In this document: piece after piece, positions 35,215 to 44,130 of the stretch | Numbering within the stretch: position 1 is the stretch's first letter | Layout: every line of letters begins with the position of its first letter | Source: Nocardioides sp. SLBN-35 | GTDB lineage: Bacteria; Actinomycetota; Actinomycetes; Propionibacteriales; Nocardioidaceae | DNA length: 64,000 bases | Assembly (NCBI RefSeq): GCF_006715725.1 | Contig: NZ_VFNU01000001.1 | Coordinates: 186,001-250,000, forward strand | Direction: 5' to 3' | The notes under the pieces: model-generated | Databases searched by the model: none | Told to the model about the DNA's origin: nothing | What the model saw: only the letters and a program-made list of their open reading frames with translations | Position numbers and translations under genes: made by a program

Positions 35215-36741
35215 ATGACGGGCTACCCGCGCGAGGGCGAGACCTTCGGCGACTACCAGGTCGACGGCGTCCTCGGCCGGGGCGGCATGGGCGTGGTGTA
35301 CGCCGCCACGCACACCCGGATCGGCCGCCGGGTCGCGCTCAAGGTGATCGCGCCGGAGCTCGCGGGCAACGAGGAGTACCGCACCCGCTTCCTCCACGAG
35401 ACCGCGACCCTGGTCCGCCTCGACAGCCCCCACATCATCCAGGTCCTCGACCACGGCGAGGTCGACGGCTCGCTGTTCATCGCGACCCAGCTGGTCGCCG
35501 GCGCCGACCTCGCCCAGCGGCTCGAGGGCGGGCCGCTGCCGGTCGGCACCGCGCTCGCGCTCGCCGTACAGATCACCTCCGGGGTGGCCGACGCCCACCG
35601 CGCGGGCGTCCTGCACCGCGACATCAAGCCCAGCAACGTGCTGGTCACCGGCAGCGCGGACGCGCCCTTCGCCTACCTGTGCGACTTCGGCATCGCCCGC
35701 GACACCGAGCCCGACCAGGGCCTGACCGCGACCGGCGCGGTGATCGGCACCTTCCCCTACCTCGCCCCCGAGCGGTTCGGCGGCGCCCCGGCGACCCGGA
35801 CCACCGACGTCTACGCGCTCGGCTGCCTGCTCTGGACGATGCTGACCGGCACGACGCCGTACGTCGGCACCCAGTTCGTGCTCGCCCGCGAGCACCTCGA
35901 GGCGCCCGTGCGCCAGCTCGCCGCCGACGCGCCGTGGGTCGAGGACCTCAACGGGGTGCTGCTGCAGGCGATGGCCAAGGACCCGGCCGAGCGGTTCGCC
36001 TCGGTCGACGCGATGCGGGTGGCGTTGGACCACGTGCTGGCCGCGGTGCCGATGGGCGTACGACGGCTCGCGGTCCGGCCGGCCGGGGAGGCCGTGCCCC
36101 CACCACCGCCACCGCCGTCGTTCCCGACGCCCACGCCTCCACTGACGGGGCCGGTCGACACGCCGCCGCCGGCCGCACCGTCCGGGCGGTCCGGGCGGTC
36201 CGGTCGGGCCGGTCGGGCCGGTCGGGCCGGTCGGGCCGGTCGGGCCGGTCGGGCCGGTCGGGCCGGGTGGATCACCCTGGCCGCGGGGCTGGTGGCGCTG
36301 GTCGTGATCGGCGTCGTCGCAGCCGTGCTCCGGCCGTGGGCGGGAGACGACGACCCGCGGGCGGACCCGCCGAGAACCCGCTCCTTCACGGCCACCACGG
36401 CCGACACCGGCGAGGTGGGTGGCGTGTCGACGACCCGGTCCGACCCGACCCCGCCCGAGGAGCCGACCCCGGTCGAGGTGCGGGTGCACGACACGTGCGG
36501 CGACGGCAGCTGCTACCTCCAGGTCCGCACCGGCCCGTCGACCGACGATGCCGAGGCCCGTGACGCCCAGGGCCGGAGCGAGCGCTGGGACGACCAGAGC
36601 GTGCACGAGGTCGTGTGCTGGGAGCACGGCGAGAAGGTGTCCTCCCAGAGCCTGGGGCGAAGCTCGGACCGCTGGGCCCGGACCACCGACGGCGACTGGG
36701 TGGCACTGCTCCACCTCGACGGCACGGTCCCCGCGTGCTGA
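35215..36741 (+). CDS. Receptor-type Ser/Thr protein kinase (PASTA-less)
   Basis: This 508-residue kinase has an N-terminal Hanks-type domain (about 10-275) with the glycine loop [14 protein letters not shown], the ATP Lys in VALKVI, catalytic [11 protein letters not shown] and DFGIARD, then APE as LAPER. A Pro-rich stretch and a run of Arg-Ala-Gly units (about 320-350) precede one membrane helix [20 protein letters not shown] (about 351-372). The outside domain of about 130 residues has four Cys ([26 protein letters not shown]) and may be an SH3-like sensor. The GTG/ATG pair at 35212/35215 follows AGGAGG. The next gene overlaps its end by 7 bases. Confidence 0.9.
   Translation: MTGYPREGETFGDYQVDGVLGRGGMGVVYAATHTRIGRRVALKVIAPELAGNEEYRTRFLHETATLVRLDSPHIIQVLDHGEVDGSLFIATQLVAGADLAQRLEGGPLPVGTALALAVQITSGVADAHRAGVLHRDIKPSNVLVTGSADAPFAYLCDFGIARDTEPDQGLTATGAVIGTFPYLAPERFGGAPATRTTDVYALGCLLWTMLTGTTPYVGTQFVLAREHLEAPVRQLAADAPWVEDLNGVLLQAMAKDPAERFASVDAMRVALDHVLAAVPMGVRRLAVRPAGEAVPPPPPPPSFPTPTPPLTGPVDTPPPAAPSGRSGRSGRAGRAGRAGRAGRAGRAGRAGWITLAAGLVALVVIGVVAAVLRPWAGDDDPRADPPRTRSFTATTADTGEVGGVSTTRSDPTPPEEPTPVEVRVHDTCGDGSCYLQVRTGPSTDDAEARDAQGRSERWDDQSVHEVVCWEHGEKVSSQSLGRSSDRWARTTDGDWVALLHLDGTVPAC
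36184..36267 (+). repeat. 9-bp tandem repeat inside the kinase gene
   Basis: About nine tandem copies of a 9-base unit, mostly GGTCGGGCC, encode consecutive Gly-Arg-Ser and then Gly-Arg-Ala triplets just before the membrane helix. The seven last units are nearly identical in DNA as well as in protein. Such a run is prone to slipped-strand changes in length that keep the frame and would only alter the juxtamembrane linker. Confidence 0.8.
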
Positions 36742-37466
36742 GGAGCCGGGCCCTCACCCTCACGGCCCTCGCGGCCCTCGCGACGGCGGGGTGCACGGCG
36801 GACCCGGTCGCCACGACGCCCGCGCCGGCGCCGGAGGATGCGCCGGTCACGACGGCGAGCCCGACGCCGACCCCGGACCCGGCGCCGGCCGGCTTCACGT
36901 CGAGCAGCCGCCGGCTCACCGACGCCGAGCAGGCGGCGATGCGCGGGGTCACCTGGCACCCCGGCTGCCCGGTCCCCCTCACCGACCTGCGGGTGGTCCG
37001 GCTGGCGTTCCACGACTTCGCCGGGCGGCGGCGTACCGGACGGCTCGTGGTGCACCGCGACACTGTCGCTGACGTACGACAGGTGTTCGAGCAGCTGTGG
37101 GCCCTCGGCTTCCCGATCCGGCGGATGCGCCCGATCGAGGCGTACGGCGGCGACGACTTCGCCTCCATCGAGGCCGACAACACCTCGGCCTTCAACTGCC
37201 GGGCGAAGACCGGGTCGAGCGCGACCTGGTCGCACCACGCCTACGGCCGGGCGATCGACGTGAACCCGCTGGAGAACCCGTACGTGCTGCACGGGCGCAC
37301 CACCCACGACGGCTCGGTGCCCTATCTCGACCGCTCGGCCGCGCGTCCCGGCGTGCTGCGCGAGGGCGACCCCGTGGTCGCGGCGTTCGACGCGATCGGC
37401 TGGTACTGGGGAGGGCGGTGGCACGACCCGGTCGACCACCAGCACTTCTCGGCGATGCCGGACTGA
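36735..37466 (+). CDS. Exported M15 family D-alanyl-D-alanine carboxypeptidase-like protein
   Basis: This 243-residue protein has an N-terminal signal with a lipobox-like TAGC ([19 protein letters not shown]), a Pro/Thr-rich spacer, then a VanY-like M15 domain. Metal ligands appear in WSHHAYGRAIDVNPLENPYV (H-x(6)-D) and DHQHFSAMPD. RRMRPIEAYGGDDFASIEAD is the usual preceding segment. It likely trims D-Ala or related wall peptides outside the membrane. The GTG start overlaps the kinase stop by 7 bases, so the kinase and peptidase are coupled, which suggests a link between wall sensing and remodelling. It ends 4 bases before the convergent P450 gene. Confidence 0.82.
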   Translation: MLRSRALTLTALAALATAGCTADPVATTPAPAPEDAPVTTASPTPTPDPAPAGFTSSSRRLTDAEQAAMRGVTWHPGCPVPLTDLRVVRLAFHDFAGRRRTGRLVVHRDTVADVRQVFEQLWALGFPIRRMRPIEAYGGDDFASIEADNTSAFNCRAKTGSSATWSHHAYGRAIDVNPLENPYVLHGRTTHDGSVPYLDRSAARPGVLREGDPVVAAFDAIGWYWGGRWHDPVDHQHFSAMPD

Positions 37467-37470
37467 CCTC

Positions 37471-38802
37471 CTAGGACGGCACCCGCGCCGTGGTCCGCAC
37501 CGGCAGGCGCTCGAACCCGCGCAGCACCCGGGTGCCGCGGCGCTCGGGGCGCCCCGCGACGTGCAGGTCGGGGTGGCGTTCGTACAGGGCGCGCAGCGCG
37601 ACCGCCGTCTCCAACCGGGCCAGGCTCGCGCCGAGGCAGAAGTGCACGCCGGCCGAGAAGGCGAGGTGCTGGTCGGCGTTGGCGCGCGTGACGTCGAAGG
37701 CGCCGGGGTCGCTGAACACGGCGGGGTCGCGGTTGGCACCGCCGAGGTAGAGCAGGATCCCGTGTCCCGGCTCGAAGACCTTGCCCGCGACCTCCGTGCA
37801 CTGCAACGCGATCCGCAGGGTCAGCTGCACCGGCGACTGGTGGCGGAGCACCTCGTCGACCGCGTTGCCCCAGCCGTCGGGGTTCTCCTGCAGCCAGCGC
37901 AGCTGCTCGGGATGCCCGTCGAGCATGGCGACCGCGCTGCCGATCAGGTTGACGGTGGTCTCGAAACCGGCGGCGAGCACGAGCAGGCCGACCTGGTGCA
38001 GCTCGACGGTGTCGAGGCGGTCCGGGCCCTCGAGCCGGATCAGCTGGCTGATCAGGTCGTCGCCGGGGCTGGCCCGGAGACGCTCGACGTGGCCGCGGAA
38101 CCAGGTGTGCATCTCGCGCAGCGCCACCTCCGCACGGCGGAACTGGCGCCAGGACAGGCCGGGGTCGAGGGTCACTGCGGCCTCGTTGCCGAGCACGAGG
38201 AGCCGGTCGCGGTCGTTCTCCGGAACGCCCAGGAGGTCGGCGATCACGGTGACCGGCAGCTGGGAGGCGTAGCGCTCGATGAGGTCGAAGTCCTCGACCC
38301 CGGCCAGGTCGTCGAGCAGGTCGCCGGCGACGTCGCTCACCCGGTCGCCCATCCGGCCGACCTTGCGGGCGGTGAAGGCGCGGGCGACCTGCTTGCGATA
38401 GCGGGTGTGGAGAGGCGGGTCGACCGCCAGCATCGACGGCGGGTCGACGGGACCGAGGGTGTCGGGGTCGATCACCTTGTGGTGCAGCCACTGCAACGGC
38501 TTGGGCAGCTCGCCCTGGCCGCCGGCGGTGCCGAACGCGTCGCTGCGCAGCACCTCGTTGCACACCGCGTGGTCGACGCTGGCCGAGATCAGGTCGTTGG
38601 CGCTGATCACGCCACGGCCGCGGAGCTCCTCGTACGCCGGGAACGGGTCCACCCGCAGGGCCGGGTCCGTCACCATCCGGCTGATCAGGTCACCCTTGCG
38701 GGCACCACGCTGGATGAGGGAGCGCTGCAGCCCGTGGGCCAATGCCCACGCGGTGAAGGACCGCGGGAGGTCGACCGCACGGGCGAGATCAGGCGACCGC
38801 AT
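37471..38802 (-). CDS. Cytochrome P450
   Basis: This 443-residue soluble bacterial P450 has the I-helix oxygen motif LVLAAGFETTVNLIG, the K-helix ExxR in NAVDEVLRHQSP, and the haem-binding loop HLAFSAGVHFCLGASLARLE with the thiolate Cys. ADQHLAFSAGVHFCLGA is typical of CYP107/CYP125-like actinobacterial enzymes. The length fits a class I P450 that needs separate ferredoxin and reductase. The small 3Fe-4S ferredoxin at 33.4 kb is the only ferredoxin gene in view. The ATG at 38802 overlaps the small upstream gene by 14 bases, so they form an operon. The substrate is unknown. Confidence 0.92.
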   Translation of the reverse strand: MRSPDLARAVDLPRSFTAWALAHGLQRSLIQRGARKGDLISRMVTDPALRVDPFPAYEELRGRGVISANDLISASVDHAVCNEVLRSDAFGTAGGQGELPKPLQWLHHKVIDPDTLGPVDPPSMLAVDPPLHTRYRKQVARAFTARKVGRMGDRVSDVAGDLLDDLAGVEDFDLIERYASQLPVTVIADLLGVPENDRDRLLVLGNEAAVTLDPGLSWRQFRRAEVALREMHTWFRGHVERLRASPGDDLISQLIRLEGPDRLDTVELHQVGLLVLAAGFETTVNLIGSAVAMLDGHPEQLRWLQENPDGWGNAVDEVLRHQSPVQLTLRIALQCTEVAGKVFEPGHGILLYLGGANRDPAVFSDPGAFDVTRANADQHLAFSAGVHFCLGASLARLETAVALRALYERHPDLHVAGRPERRGTRVLRGFERLPVRTTARVPS

Positions 38803-39097
38803 GCGTCGTACCCAACTCTTCGCCGGTCCCGTTGTCCAGCACGGCGAGGACGCCGCGGGCGCGCTCGGCAAGGACCCGGCGCTGCTCCTCGAGGACCCGC
38901 TCGGGCAGGTGCGTGTCGAGCTGGGTGCTGACCGCGAGCCGCCAGCGGTAGCGCAGTGCGGCCCGCAGGCCGTCACGGTCGCCGAAGATCAGCGCGAGCT
39001 CGTCGTTCCAGGGCAGCTCGGGCCGCTCGGCGGACCACAGGTCCTGCTCGATCGCGCGCAGTGCCTGCCAGCGACGGTGCGTCTCGGTCCAGGTCAT
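38789..39097 (-). CDS. Small conserved-looking protein of unknown function upstream of the P450
   Basis: This 102-residue hydrophilic protein starts MTWTETHRRWQALRAIEQDL and contains ELPWNDELALIFGDRDGLRA followed by an Arg/Leu-rich helix ALRYRWRLAVSTQLDTHLPE. It resembles a group of short actinobacterial hypothetical proteins with the W-x-E/R-WQALR start (from memory of the pattern, unverified). No catalytic motif or signal is visible, and it is predicted to be helical. The ATG at 39097 has GGTGAGG upstream. It is translationally coupled to the P450 gene and may be a partner or an unrelated passenger. Confidence 0.7.
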   Translation of the reverse strand: MTWTETHRRWQALRAIEQDLWSAERPELPWNDELALIFGDRDGLRAALRYRWRLAVSTQLDTHLPERVLEEQRRVLAERARGVLAVLDNGTGEELGTTHAVA

Positions 39098-39260
39098 CGT
39101 CCTCACCGACCTCTCTGTCGGGTGGATGTCTTCGGGGGATGCATCGAAGGTAGGCGCGCAGCGGCGGCCGGACATCGGACGACGGCAGGCACCTGGACTC
39201 CTACCAGGGGAGGAGCCGAGCAGCCTCCCGCGGCGGGATGACCGCGGTCGCCGTGCTCCC

Positions 39261-39266
39261 TAGGCT
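39261..39266 (+). promoter_or_regulatory. Putative -10 element of a leaderless sensor kinase gene
   Basis: TAGGCT ends six bases before the ATG at 39273, which lacks a Shine-Dalgarno. This spacing predicts transcription starting on the start codon. The -35 is weak. Confidence 0.4.
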
Positions 39267-39272
39267 GTCGTC

Positions 39273-40520
39273 ATGCTGCGCTGGTTGCGCGCCGGGATCG
39301 AGTCGAACCTCGAACGGCACCAGATCCTCTACCCCTGGTGGGTGCCGCTGGCCTCCCACCTGGGGCAGCTGGTCTCGGTGGTCGTCGCCCTGGCGCTGCG
39401 CGAAGCGCTCTGGCCGCTCGACCCGCTGCTGGTCTGCGTGCCTCTCGTGATGATCTCGCCGCTGCTCCAGTTCACCACCCACCGCTGGCTGCCGTGGTGG
39501 GCCGACAGCGCCGGCAGCGTGCTCGCCGCCGCGCTGCTGCTGTCGCGGCCGCCCGACGGCGTGCTCGACCTGGCCCCCGTGCTGCTCGGCCTCGCGACGG
39601 CGGAGATCACCGCCCGCGACGGCCTGCGCGAGGGCCTCTCGGTCGCCGCGATCGGCCAGGTCGTCCTCATCGGCGCGGCGATCCGGCCGGGTTTGGTCGG
39701 CGCCCCGCTCTACACCTTCGAGCTGCTGCTGGGCTTCGTGATCGGAGCGATGCTGCTGTGGCAGATGCGCGCCCTGATCGCCGAGCGGAAGGCCCGGGAG
39801 CAGGCGTGGGAGCGGGCGACGACGGCCGAGCGCGAGCGGATCGCGCGCGAGATCCACGACCTCGTCGCGCACTCCCTGAGCATCTCGCTGCTCCAGGTCA
39901 CCGGTGCCCGCCGTGCGCTCCGCGACGTCGGCGAGGCCGCCAGCGCCGCCGAGACCGCCGAGGCCGTCGCCGAGGTGGATGCCGCGCTCGCCGACGCCGA
40001 GCAGGTCGGCCGGCGCGCGATGGCCGACATCCGCCGCGCGGTGAGCGCGATGGCCGACGGCACCTCCGAGCGCCACGCCCTGCCCGGCGCGGCCGACATC
40101 GCCGCCCTGGTGCGGGAGATGGCCGACGCCGGCCTCGCGGTGGAGTACGACGAGCAGGGCGACCCCGACTCCCTGCCGGCCGCCGCCGGGCTGGGCCTGT
40201 ACCGGATCGCCCAGGAGTCACTGGCCAACGTGGTCAAGCACGCCGGCGGCGACGCCCCGGTCCGGATGCGGCTCGCGGTGACCGGTTCCCGCGCGCGCCT
40301 GGAGATCTCGAACCCCCTGCCTGCCGGCCGGCCGCGGCCCGACGGGCACGGCTCCGGCCTGGCCGGGATGCAGGCCCGCGCGGCCCAGCTCGGTGCCCGG
40401 CTCGACGCCGGGCCGGCTGGTGGGGACTGGGTGGTCGACGTACGGCTGGGGGCGGCACGGACCGGACCCGGCTTCGAGCTGCCCTGCGGGCGAACCCTCG
40501 GAAAGATGGAGACAGCGTGA
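39273..40520 (+). CDS. Sensor histidine kinase, NarL-partner type
   Basis: This 415-residue kinase has four to six hydrophobic segments in residues 20-165, then a HisKA_3 dimerisation domain with the phospho-acceptor His in RIAREIHDLVAHSLSISLLQ (about residue 195), and a HATPase_c domain with LYRIAQESLANVVKHAGG and GHGSGLAGMQARAAQLGARL. It phosphorylates the response regulator encoded by the next gene, with which it overlaps by 4 bases (GTGA). The membrane part has no extracellular domain, so it may sense the membrane state. It is probably transcribed from a leaderless promoter just upstream. Confidence 0.92.
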   Translation: MLRWLRAGIESNLERHQILYPWWVPLASHLGQLVSVVVALALREALWPLDPLLVCVPLVMISPLLQFTTHRWLPWWADSAGSVLAAALLLSRPPDGVLDLAPVLLGLATAEITARDGLREGLSVAAIGQVVLIGAAIRPGLVGAPLYTFELLLGFVIGAMLLWQMRALIAERKAREQAWERATTAERERIAREIHDLVAHSLSISLLQVTGARRALRDVGEAASAAETAEAVAEVDAALADAEQVGRRAMADIRRAVSAMADGTSERHALPGAADIAALVREMADAGLAVEYDEQGDPDSLPAAAGLGLYRIAQESLANVVKHAGGDAPVRMRLAVTGSRARLEISNPLPAGRPRPDGHGSGLAGMQARAAQLGARLDAGPAGGDWVVDVRLGAARTGPGFELPCGRTLGKMETA

Positions 40521-41194
40521 GCGACCTCGTGGTGAAGGTCGTCCTGGTCGACGACCAGGAGCTGGTGCGCTCCGGCCTGCGCCGGATCCTGCGCCGGCGC
40601 GACGGCTTCGAGATCGTCGCCGAGTGCGCCGACGGCGGCGAGGTGCCGGCCACCCTGGCCCGGCTGGGCGAGTCCGGTGTCGACGTCGTCGTGATGGACC
40701 TGCGGATGCGCACCGTCGACGGGATCACCGCGACCCGCGCCGTGGTCGAGGCCGGCGGCCCGCCGGTGCTGGTGCTGACGACCTTCGACGACGACGAGAT
40801 GCTGTCCGGCGCGCTGCGCGCCGGTGCGGCAGGCTTCCTGCTCAAGGACTCCTCCGCCGACGACCTGATCCGCGCGGTCCGCACGGTCGCCGAGGGAGGC
40901 AGCTGGCTGGACCCGGCCGTCACCGGGCGGGTGCTCGACCGGTTCCGGACCTTCGCTCCCGCCCCGGTCGCCCGCGCCGCCGACGGCGTGGACCCGCTGA
41001 CCGCCCGCGAGCTCGAGGTGCTCCGCGCGATGGCGGTCGGCCGCAGCAACGGCGAGATCGCGGCCGAGCTGGTCATCTCCGAGCTGACCGTGAAGAGCCA
41101 CGTCGGGCGGATCTTCACCAAGCTCGGGCTGCGCGACCGTCCGGCCGCGATCGTCTACGCCTACGACCACGGGCTGGTCCGGCCCGGCTCCTGA
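40517..41194 (+). CDS. LuxR/NarL family response regulator
   Basis: This 225-residue regulator has a receiver domain (about 6-125) with acidic residues VLVDDQE, the phosphorylated Asp in VVVMDLRMRTVDGI, and the conserved Thr/Lys in VLTTFDDDEM and GFLLKDSSADDL, followed by a LuxR helix-turn-helix (about 155-220) LTARELEVLRAMAVGRSNGE, TVKSHVGRIFTKLGLRDRPA. The GTG start overlaps the kinase stop. No target operon is obvious next to the pair, since the following genes are convergent. Confidence 0.93.
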   Translation: MSDLVVKVVLVDDQELVRSGLRRILRRRDGFEIVAECADGGEVPATLARLGESGVDVVVMDLRMRTVDGITATRAVVEAGGPPVLVLTTFDDDEMLSGALRAGAAGFLLKDSSADDLIRAVRTVAEGGSWLDPAVTGRVLDRFRTFAPAPVARAADGVDPLTARELEVLRAMAVGRSNGEIAAELVISELTVKSHVGRIFTKLGLRDRPAAIVYAYDHGLVRPGS

Positions 41195-41202
41195 GCGACG
41201 TC

Positions 41203-41257
41203 GCAACTACCGGATTCGTCGCAATGCGCGACGCTGAGCGACGAATCCGGTAGTTGC
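41203..41257. terminator. Perfect 20-bp inverted repeat, bidirectional terminator
   Basis: The arms GCAACTACCGGATTCGTCGC (41203-41222) and its exact complement (41238-41257) enclose 15 bases. It lies between the convergent response regulator and flotillin genes, within the only space between them. Its core CAACTACCGGATT also occurs in the terminator at 7450-7512. Confidence 0.75.
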
Positions 41258-41267
41258 CTCGCCCAGG

Positions 41268-42794
41268 TCAGGCGGAGGGAGTGCCGTCCAGCTCACCGGG
41301 GACGACGTCGTCGCCGCCGCCGGCAGCCTTGCCGACCGACTTCTTGATCAGGGCGTCGAGGTCGAGGCCGGTCGAGGTCTTCAGCATCTGCAGGGTCTGC
41401 GCGACGTTGTCGGTGACCTGCTTGGGCAGTGCGCCCGCACCGTCGGTCGACAGGACCGTGAGCTGGTCGATCGCGGCGATCGGGGAGGCGACCTCCTTGG
41501 CGATCTGCGGGAGCACCTCGATGAGCATCTGCAGCACCGCGGCGTCGTTGTAGTGCGCGAACGCCTCGGCGCGCTTGTCCATCGCCTCCGCCTCGGCCTG
41601 GCCGACGGCCAGGGTCGCGGCGGCCTGCGCCTCACCCTCGGCCCGGGTGGCCTCGGCCTCGGCCACTCGGCGGGCCTTCTCGGCCTCACCGCGCTTGGCA
41701 CCCTCGATGGCCTCGGCCTCGGCGAGCGCCGCACGCCGGCCCTTCTCGGCCTCACCGCTGAGCTTGGTCTCCTCGGCCTTGGCCTGGGCGGCCGCGATGG
41801 TGGCGGCCTTGCGGGCGTCGGCCGCCGCGATCTCGGCGTTGCGACGACCCTCGGCCTCCTGCTCGACGCGGTACCGCTCGGCGTCGGCCGGCTTGCGGAC
41901 CTGGGTCTCCAGCTGGCGCTCGGTCAGCGCGGCCTGCTGGACGGCGACCTTCTCCTGCTCGGACAAGATCGCCTGGTCGCGCTCGGCCTGGGCGAGCGGG
42001 CCGGACGCGGCGGCCTGCGCGGACGCGGCGTCGGTCTCGGCCTTGATCTCGGCCTGCTTGAGCGCGAGCGTGCGCTGGGCGATCGCGATCTCCTGCTCGG
42101 CGGCGATCTGCGCCTGCTCGGCGGCCTGGCGCGCGTTGGCCTCGGCGATCGCCGCGGCCTGCTGGATCCGGGCGGCCTCGGGGCGACCGAGGTCGGCGAG
42201 GTAGGTGCCGTCGTCGGTGACGTCCTGGATCTGGAAGGCGTCGAGGATCAGGCCCTGGCCGGTGAGCGAGGACTCCGACTCGTCGGCGACGCGCTGGGCG
42301 AACGCCGCGCGGTCGCGGATGATCTGCTCGACGGTCAAGCCGCCGACGATGGAGCGCAGCGCACCGGCGAGCACCTCCTGGGTGAACGGCTCGATGTCGG
42401 CCTGCTGCGAGAGGAAGCGCTGCGCGGCGAGCCGGATCTGGTCGGCGTTGCCGCCGACCTTCACGATCGCGACGCCGTCGAGGTTGAGCTTGATGCCCTG
42501 GCCGGACACGGCGCCGCGGATCTGCACCGAGATCCGGCGGCTCGACAGGTCCATGGTGGCCTGCTTCTGCACGAACGGGATGACGAAGACGCCGCCACCG
42601 AGCACGACCTTCTGGCCGGACAGGTCGGTGGTGAGCTCACCGGTCTCCGGGTTGATCACCGCCTTGCCCTTGCGGCCGGTGATGATGAAGGCCTGGTTGG
42701 GGCCGGCCACCTTGTAGCGGCTGGTGACCAGCAGCACCAGGAGGACAAGCAGGACGACGATGCCGGCGATCGGCACCAGGACGGCGGTGTTCAT
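41268..42794 (-). CDS. Flotillin-like SPFH domain protein
   Basis: This 508-residue protein has one N-terminal membrane anchor (about 4-24, VLVPIAGIVVLLVLLVLLVT), an SPFH/Band 7 domain (about 25-200, including GPNQAFIITGRKGKAVINPE and FVIPFVQKQATMDLSSRRIS) and a long Ala/Glu/Lys/Gln coiled coil (about 200-440) with the EAE repeats typical of flotillins. The C-terminal part AIDQLTVLSTDGAGALPKQV is the usual flotillin end. It organises membrane microdomains. The NfeD-like gene just upstream completes the known flotillin-NfeD pair. The ATG lies 64 bases after that gene. Confidence 0.93.
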   Translation of the reverse strand: MNTAVLVPIAGIVVLLVLLVLLVTSRYKVAGPNQAFIITGRKGKAVINPETGELTTDLSGQKVVLGGGVFVIPFVQKQATMDLSSRRISVQIRGAVSGQGIKLNLDGVAIVKVGGNADQIRLAAQRFLSQQADIEPFTQEVLAGALRSIVGGLTVEQIIRDRAAFAQRVADESESSLTGQGLILDAFQIQDVTDDGTYLADLGRPEAARIQQAAAIAEANARQAAEQAQIAAEQEIAIAQRTLALKQAEIKAETDAASAQAAASGPLAQAERDQAILSEQEKVAVQQAALTERQLETQVRKPADAERYRVEQEAEGRRNAEIAAADARKAATIAAAQAKAEETKLSGEAEKGRRAALAEAEAIEGAKRGEAEKARRVAEAEATRAEGEAQAAATLAVGQAEAEAMDKRAEAFAHYNDAAVLQMLIEVLPQIAKEVASPIAAIDQLTVLSTDGAGALPKQVTDNVAQTLQMLKTSTGLDLDALIKKSVGKAAGGGDDVVPGELDGTPSA

Positions 42795-42858
42795 CGCATT
42801 CCGTTCTTTCCGAGGGGTGTGAGGAGAGGAAGCCTGGAGGGGAGGGGTCGGCGTCCGG

Positions 42859-43356
42859 TCAGGACTGCCACACCTCGGTCACGCTGACCGCGGTGGGCGA
42901 GAGAACGCCGGTCACGTTGACCTCGGCGCCCGCCTCGATGGGGCGGTGGGCGCTGGCGTTGAGGCGCATCGGGTGACCTCCGACGACGACCCGCACCACG
43001 CCGTACCCGTCGCCCGGGATGTCGGTGACGACCTTCGCGACCAGGCCGACGCTGTCGCCGATCGAGACCGTGCCGTCGCTGGGACTGTCCTTGAGCAGCC
43101 GGGTCAGCCACCACGCGAACCAGCCGACGACCAGGCCGCAGCCGCCGCCGATGGCGAGCGAGGCCGCGACCGGGAGGCCGGCGCCATCACTCGCCGCGCC
43201 GCCGAAGCCGAAGGCGGACACGAAGCCACCGATGACGGCCGAGGAGATCCAGTCGGCCTCGAGGGCGTTGAACGCGCCGTCGAGCAGGTCGCCGACCACC
43301 AGGGACAGCGCGAGCAGGACGAGCCCGGCGAGGCCGAGGACGAGGAAGACGGTCAA
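42859..43356 (-). CDS. NfeD-like membrane protein, flotillin partner
   Basis: This 165-residue protein has two to three membrane segments (about 2-24, 38-62 and 65-90) followed by a small soluble beta-rich C-terminal region (GTVSIGDSVGLVAKVVTDIP, VVVGGHPMRLNA) that fits the OB-fold of short NfeD proteins. NfeD proteins pair with SPFH proteins, as here. The FGFGGAASDGAGLPVAAS stretch is a membrane-linking loop. It is the first gene of the two-gene operon. No serine-protease domain is present, as expected for the short class. Confidence 0.82.
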   Translation of the reverse strand: MTVFLVLGLAGLVLLALSLVVGDLLDGAFNALEADWISSAVIGGFVSAFGFGGAASDGAGLPVAASLAIGGGCGLVVGWFAWWLTRLLKDSPSDGTVSIGDSVGLVAKVVTDIPGDGYGVVRVVVGGHPMRLNASAHRPIEAGAEVNVTGVLSPTAVSVTEVWQS

Positions 43357-43410
43357 CGAGTGCTCCGGGGAAGGGGGACGGGCTCTGGATCGTATCCGCG
43401 AGAACCCCCG

Positions 43411-44085
43411 TCAAACCGGCGAACCAGCGCCTTCGACCAGCCGCTCGAGGCCGTCGAGGATGAGGTCGAGCCCGAAGCCGAACTCGGTGCGGTGGTCGTA
43501 GCCCGGTTGCAGCGCGTGGCTGAGGATCAGCTCGGTCAGGTGCGGGTAGTCGCCCTCGGGCATCGTCGCCATCATCCCCTCCGCGATGTCCTCCACGTCG
43601 GCAGGTGAGTCGAACGGCAGGTTGACCTCGGTCAGGACGAAGCCGAAGACGTAGGCGTCGATGACCGAGAACGCGTGCGCCGCGTCGGCGACCGAGAAGC
43701 CGCCGCCGCGCAGGCTGCCGAGGACGGCGTCGTGGTGGCGCAGCAGGGCCGGGCCGGGCGCCGTACGTGACTCGATGAGGCCGACCGCCCACGGGTGCGC
43801 GGCGAGGCGGTCGCGGGCGGACGCGGCGCGTCGGTACATCGCCGTACGCCAGGGCTCGGCGGGCTCCGGCAGGTCGATGCCCGTGAAGACCCACTCGACG
43901 AGGGCGTCGAGCAGCGCCTCCTTGCCCTGGACGTGGTGGTAGAGCGACATCGCCTCGACGCCGAGCGCCTTGCCGACGTTGCGCATGCTCACGGCTGCCA
44001 GCCCGCTGCGGTCGGCGACCTCGACCGCCGCGACGACGATCCGTTCGGGCGAGAGCGGGGTCCGGGGGCGGGGCACGCGCGGCAC
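43411..44085 (-). CDS. TetR family transcriptional regulator with TetR-type C-domain
   Basis: This 224-residue regulator has an HTH at about residues 10-55 ([40 protein letters not shown]) and a C-terminal domain with the [20 protein letters not shown] and [20 protein letters not shown] segments of the TetR_C_33-type ligand domain. It is divergent from a NAD(P)-binding oxidoreductase gene, with two TTAC-N4-GTAA sites in the 36 bases between them, so it probably represses both. The GTG at 44085 is chosen; a second GTG nine bases in is equally possible. Confidence 0.85.
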   Translation of the reverse strand: MPRVPRPRTPLSPERIVVAAVEVADRSGLAAVSMRNVGKALGVEAMSLYHHVQGKEALLDALVEWVFTGIDLPEPAEPWRTAMYRRAASARDRLAAHPWAVGLIESRTAPGPALLRHHDAVLGSLRGGGFSVADAAHAFSVIDAYVFGFVLTEVNLPFDSPADVEDIAEGMMATMPEGDYPHLTELILSHALQPGYDHRTEFGFGLDLILDGLERLVEGAGSPV

Positions 44086-44086
44086 T

Positions 44087-44130
44087 TTACACCCGTAAGG
44101 TCGGCTGCTACCTTCCCTTACATGCGTAAG
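44087..44130. promoter_or_regulatory. Two TetR-type operators between the divergent TetR and NmrA-like genes
   Basis: TTACACCCGTAA (44087-44098) and CTTACATGCGTAAG (44117-44130) share the TTAC-N4-GTAA form, and their centres are 31 bases (three helical turns) apart. The second covers the ATG of the NmrA-like gene, and the first touches the TetR start. TACCTT at 44109-44114 would be the -10 of a leaderless rightward transcript, so binding would block it. Confidence 0.6.
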
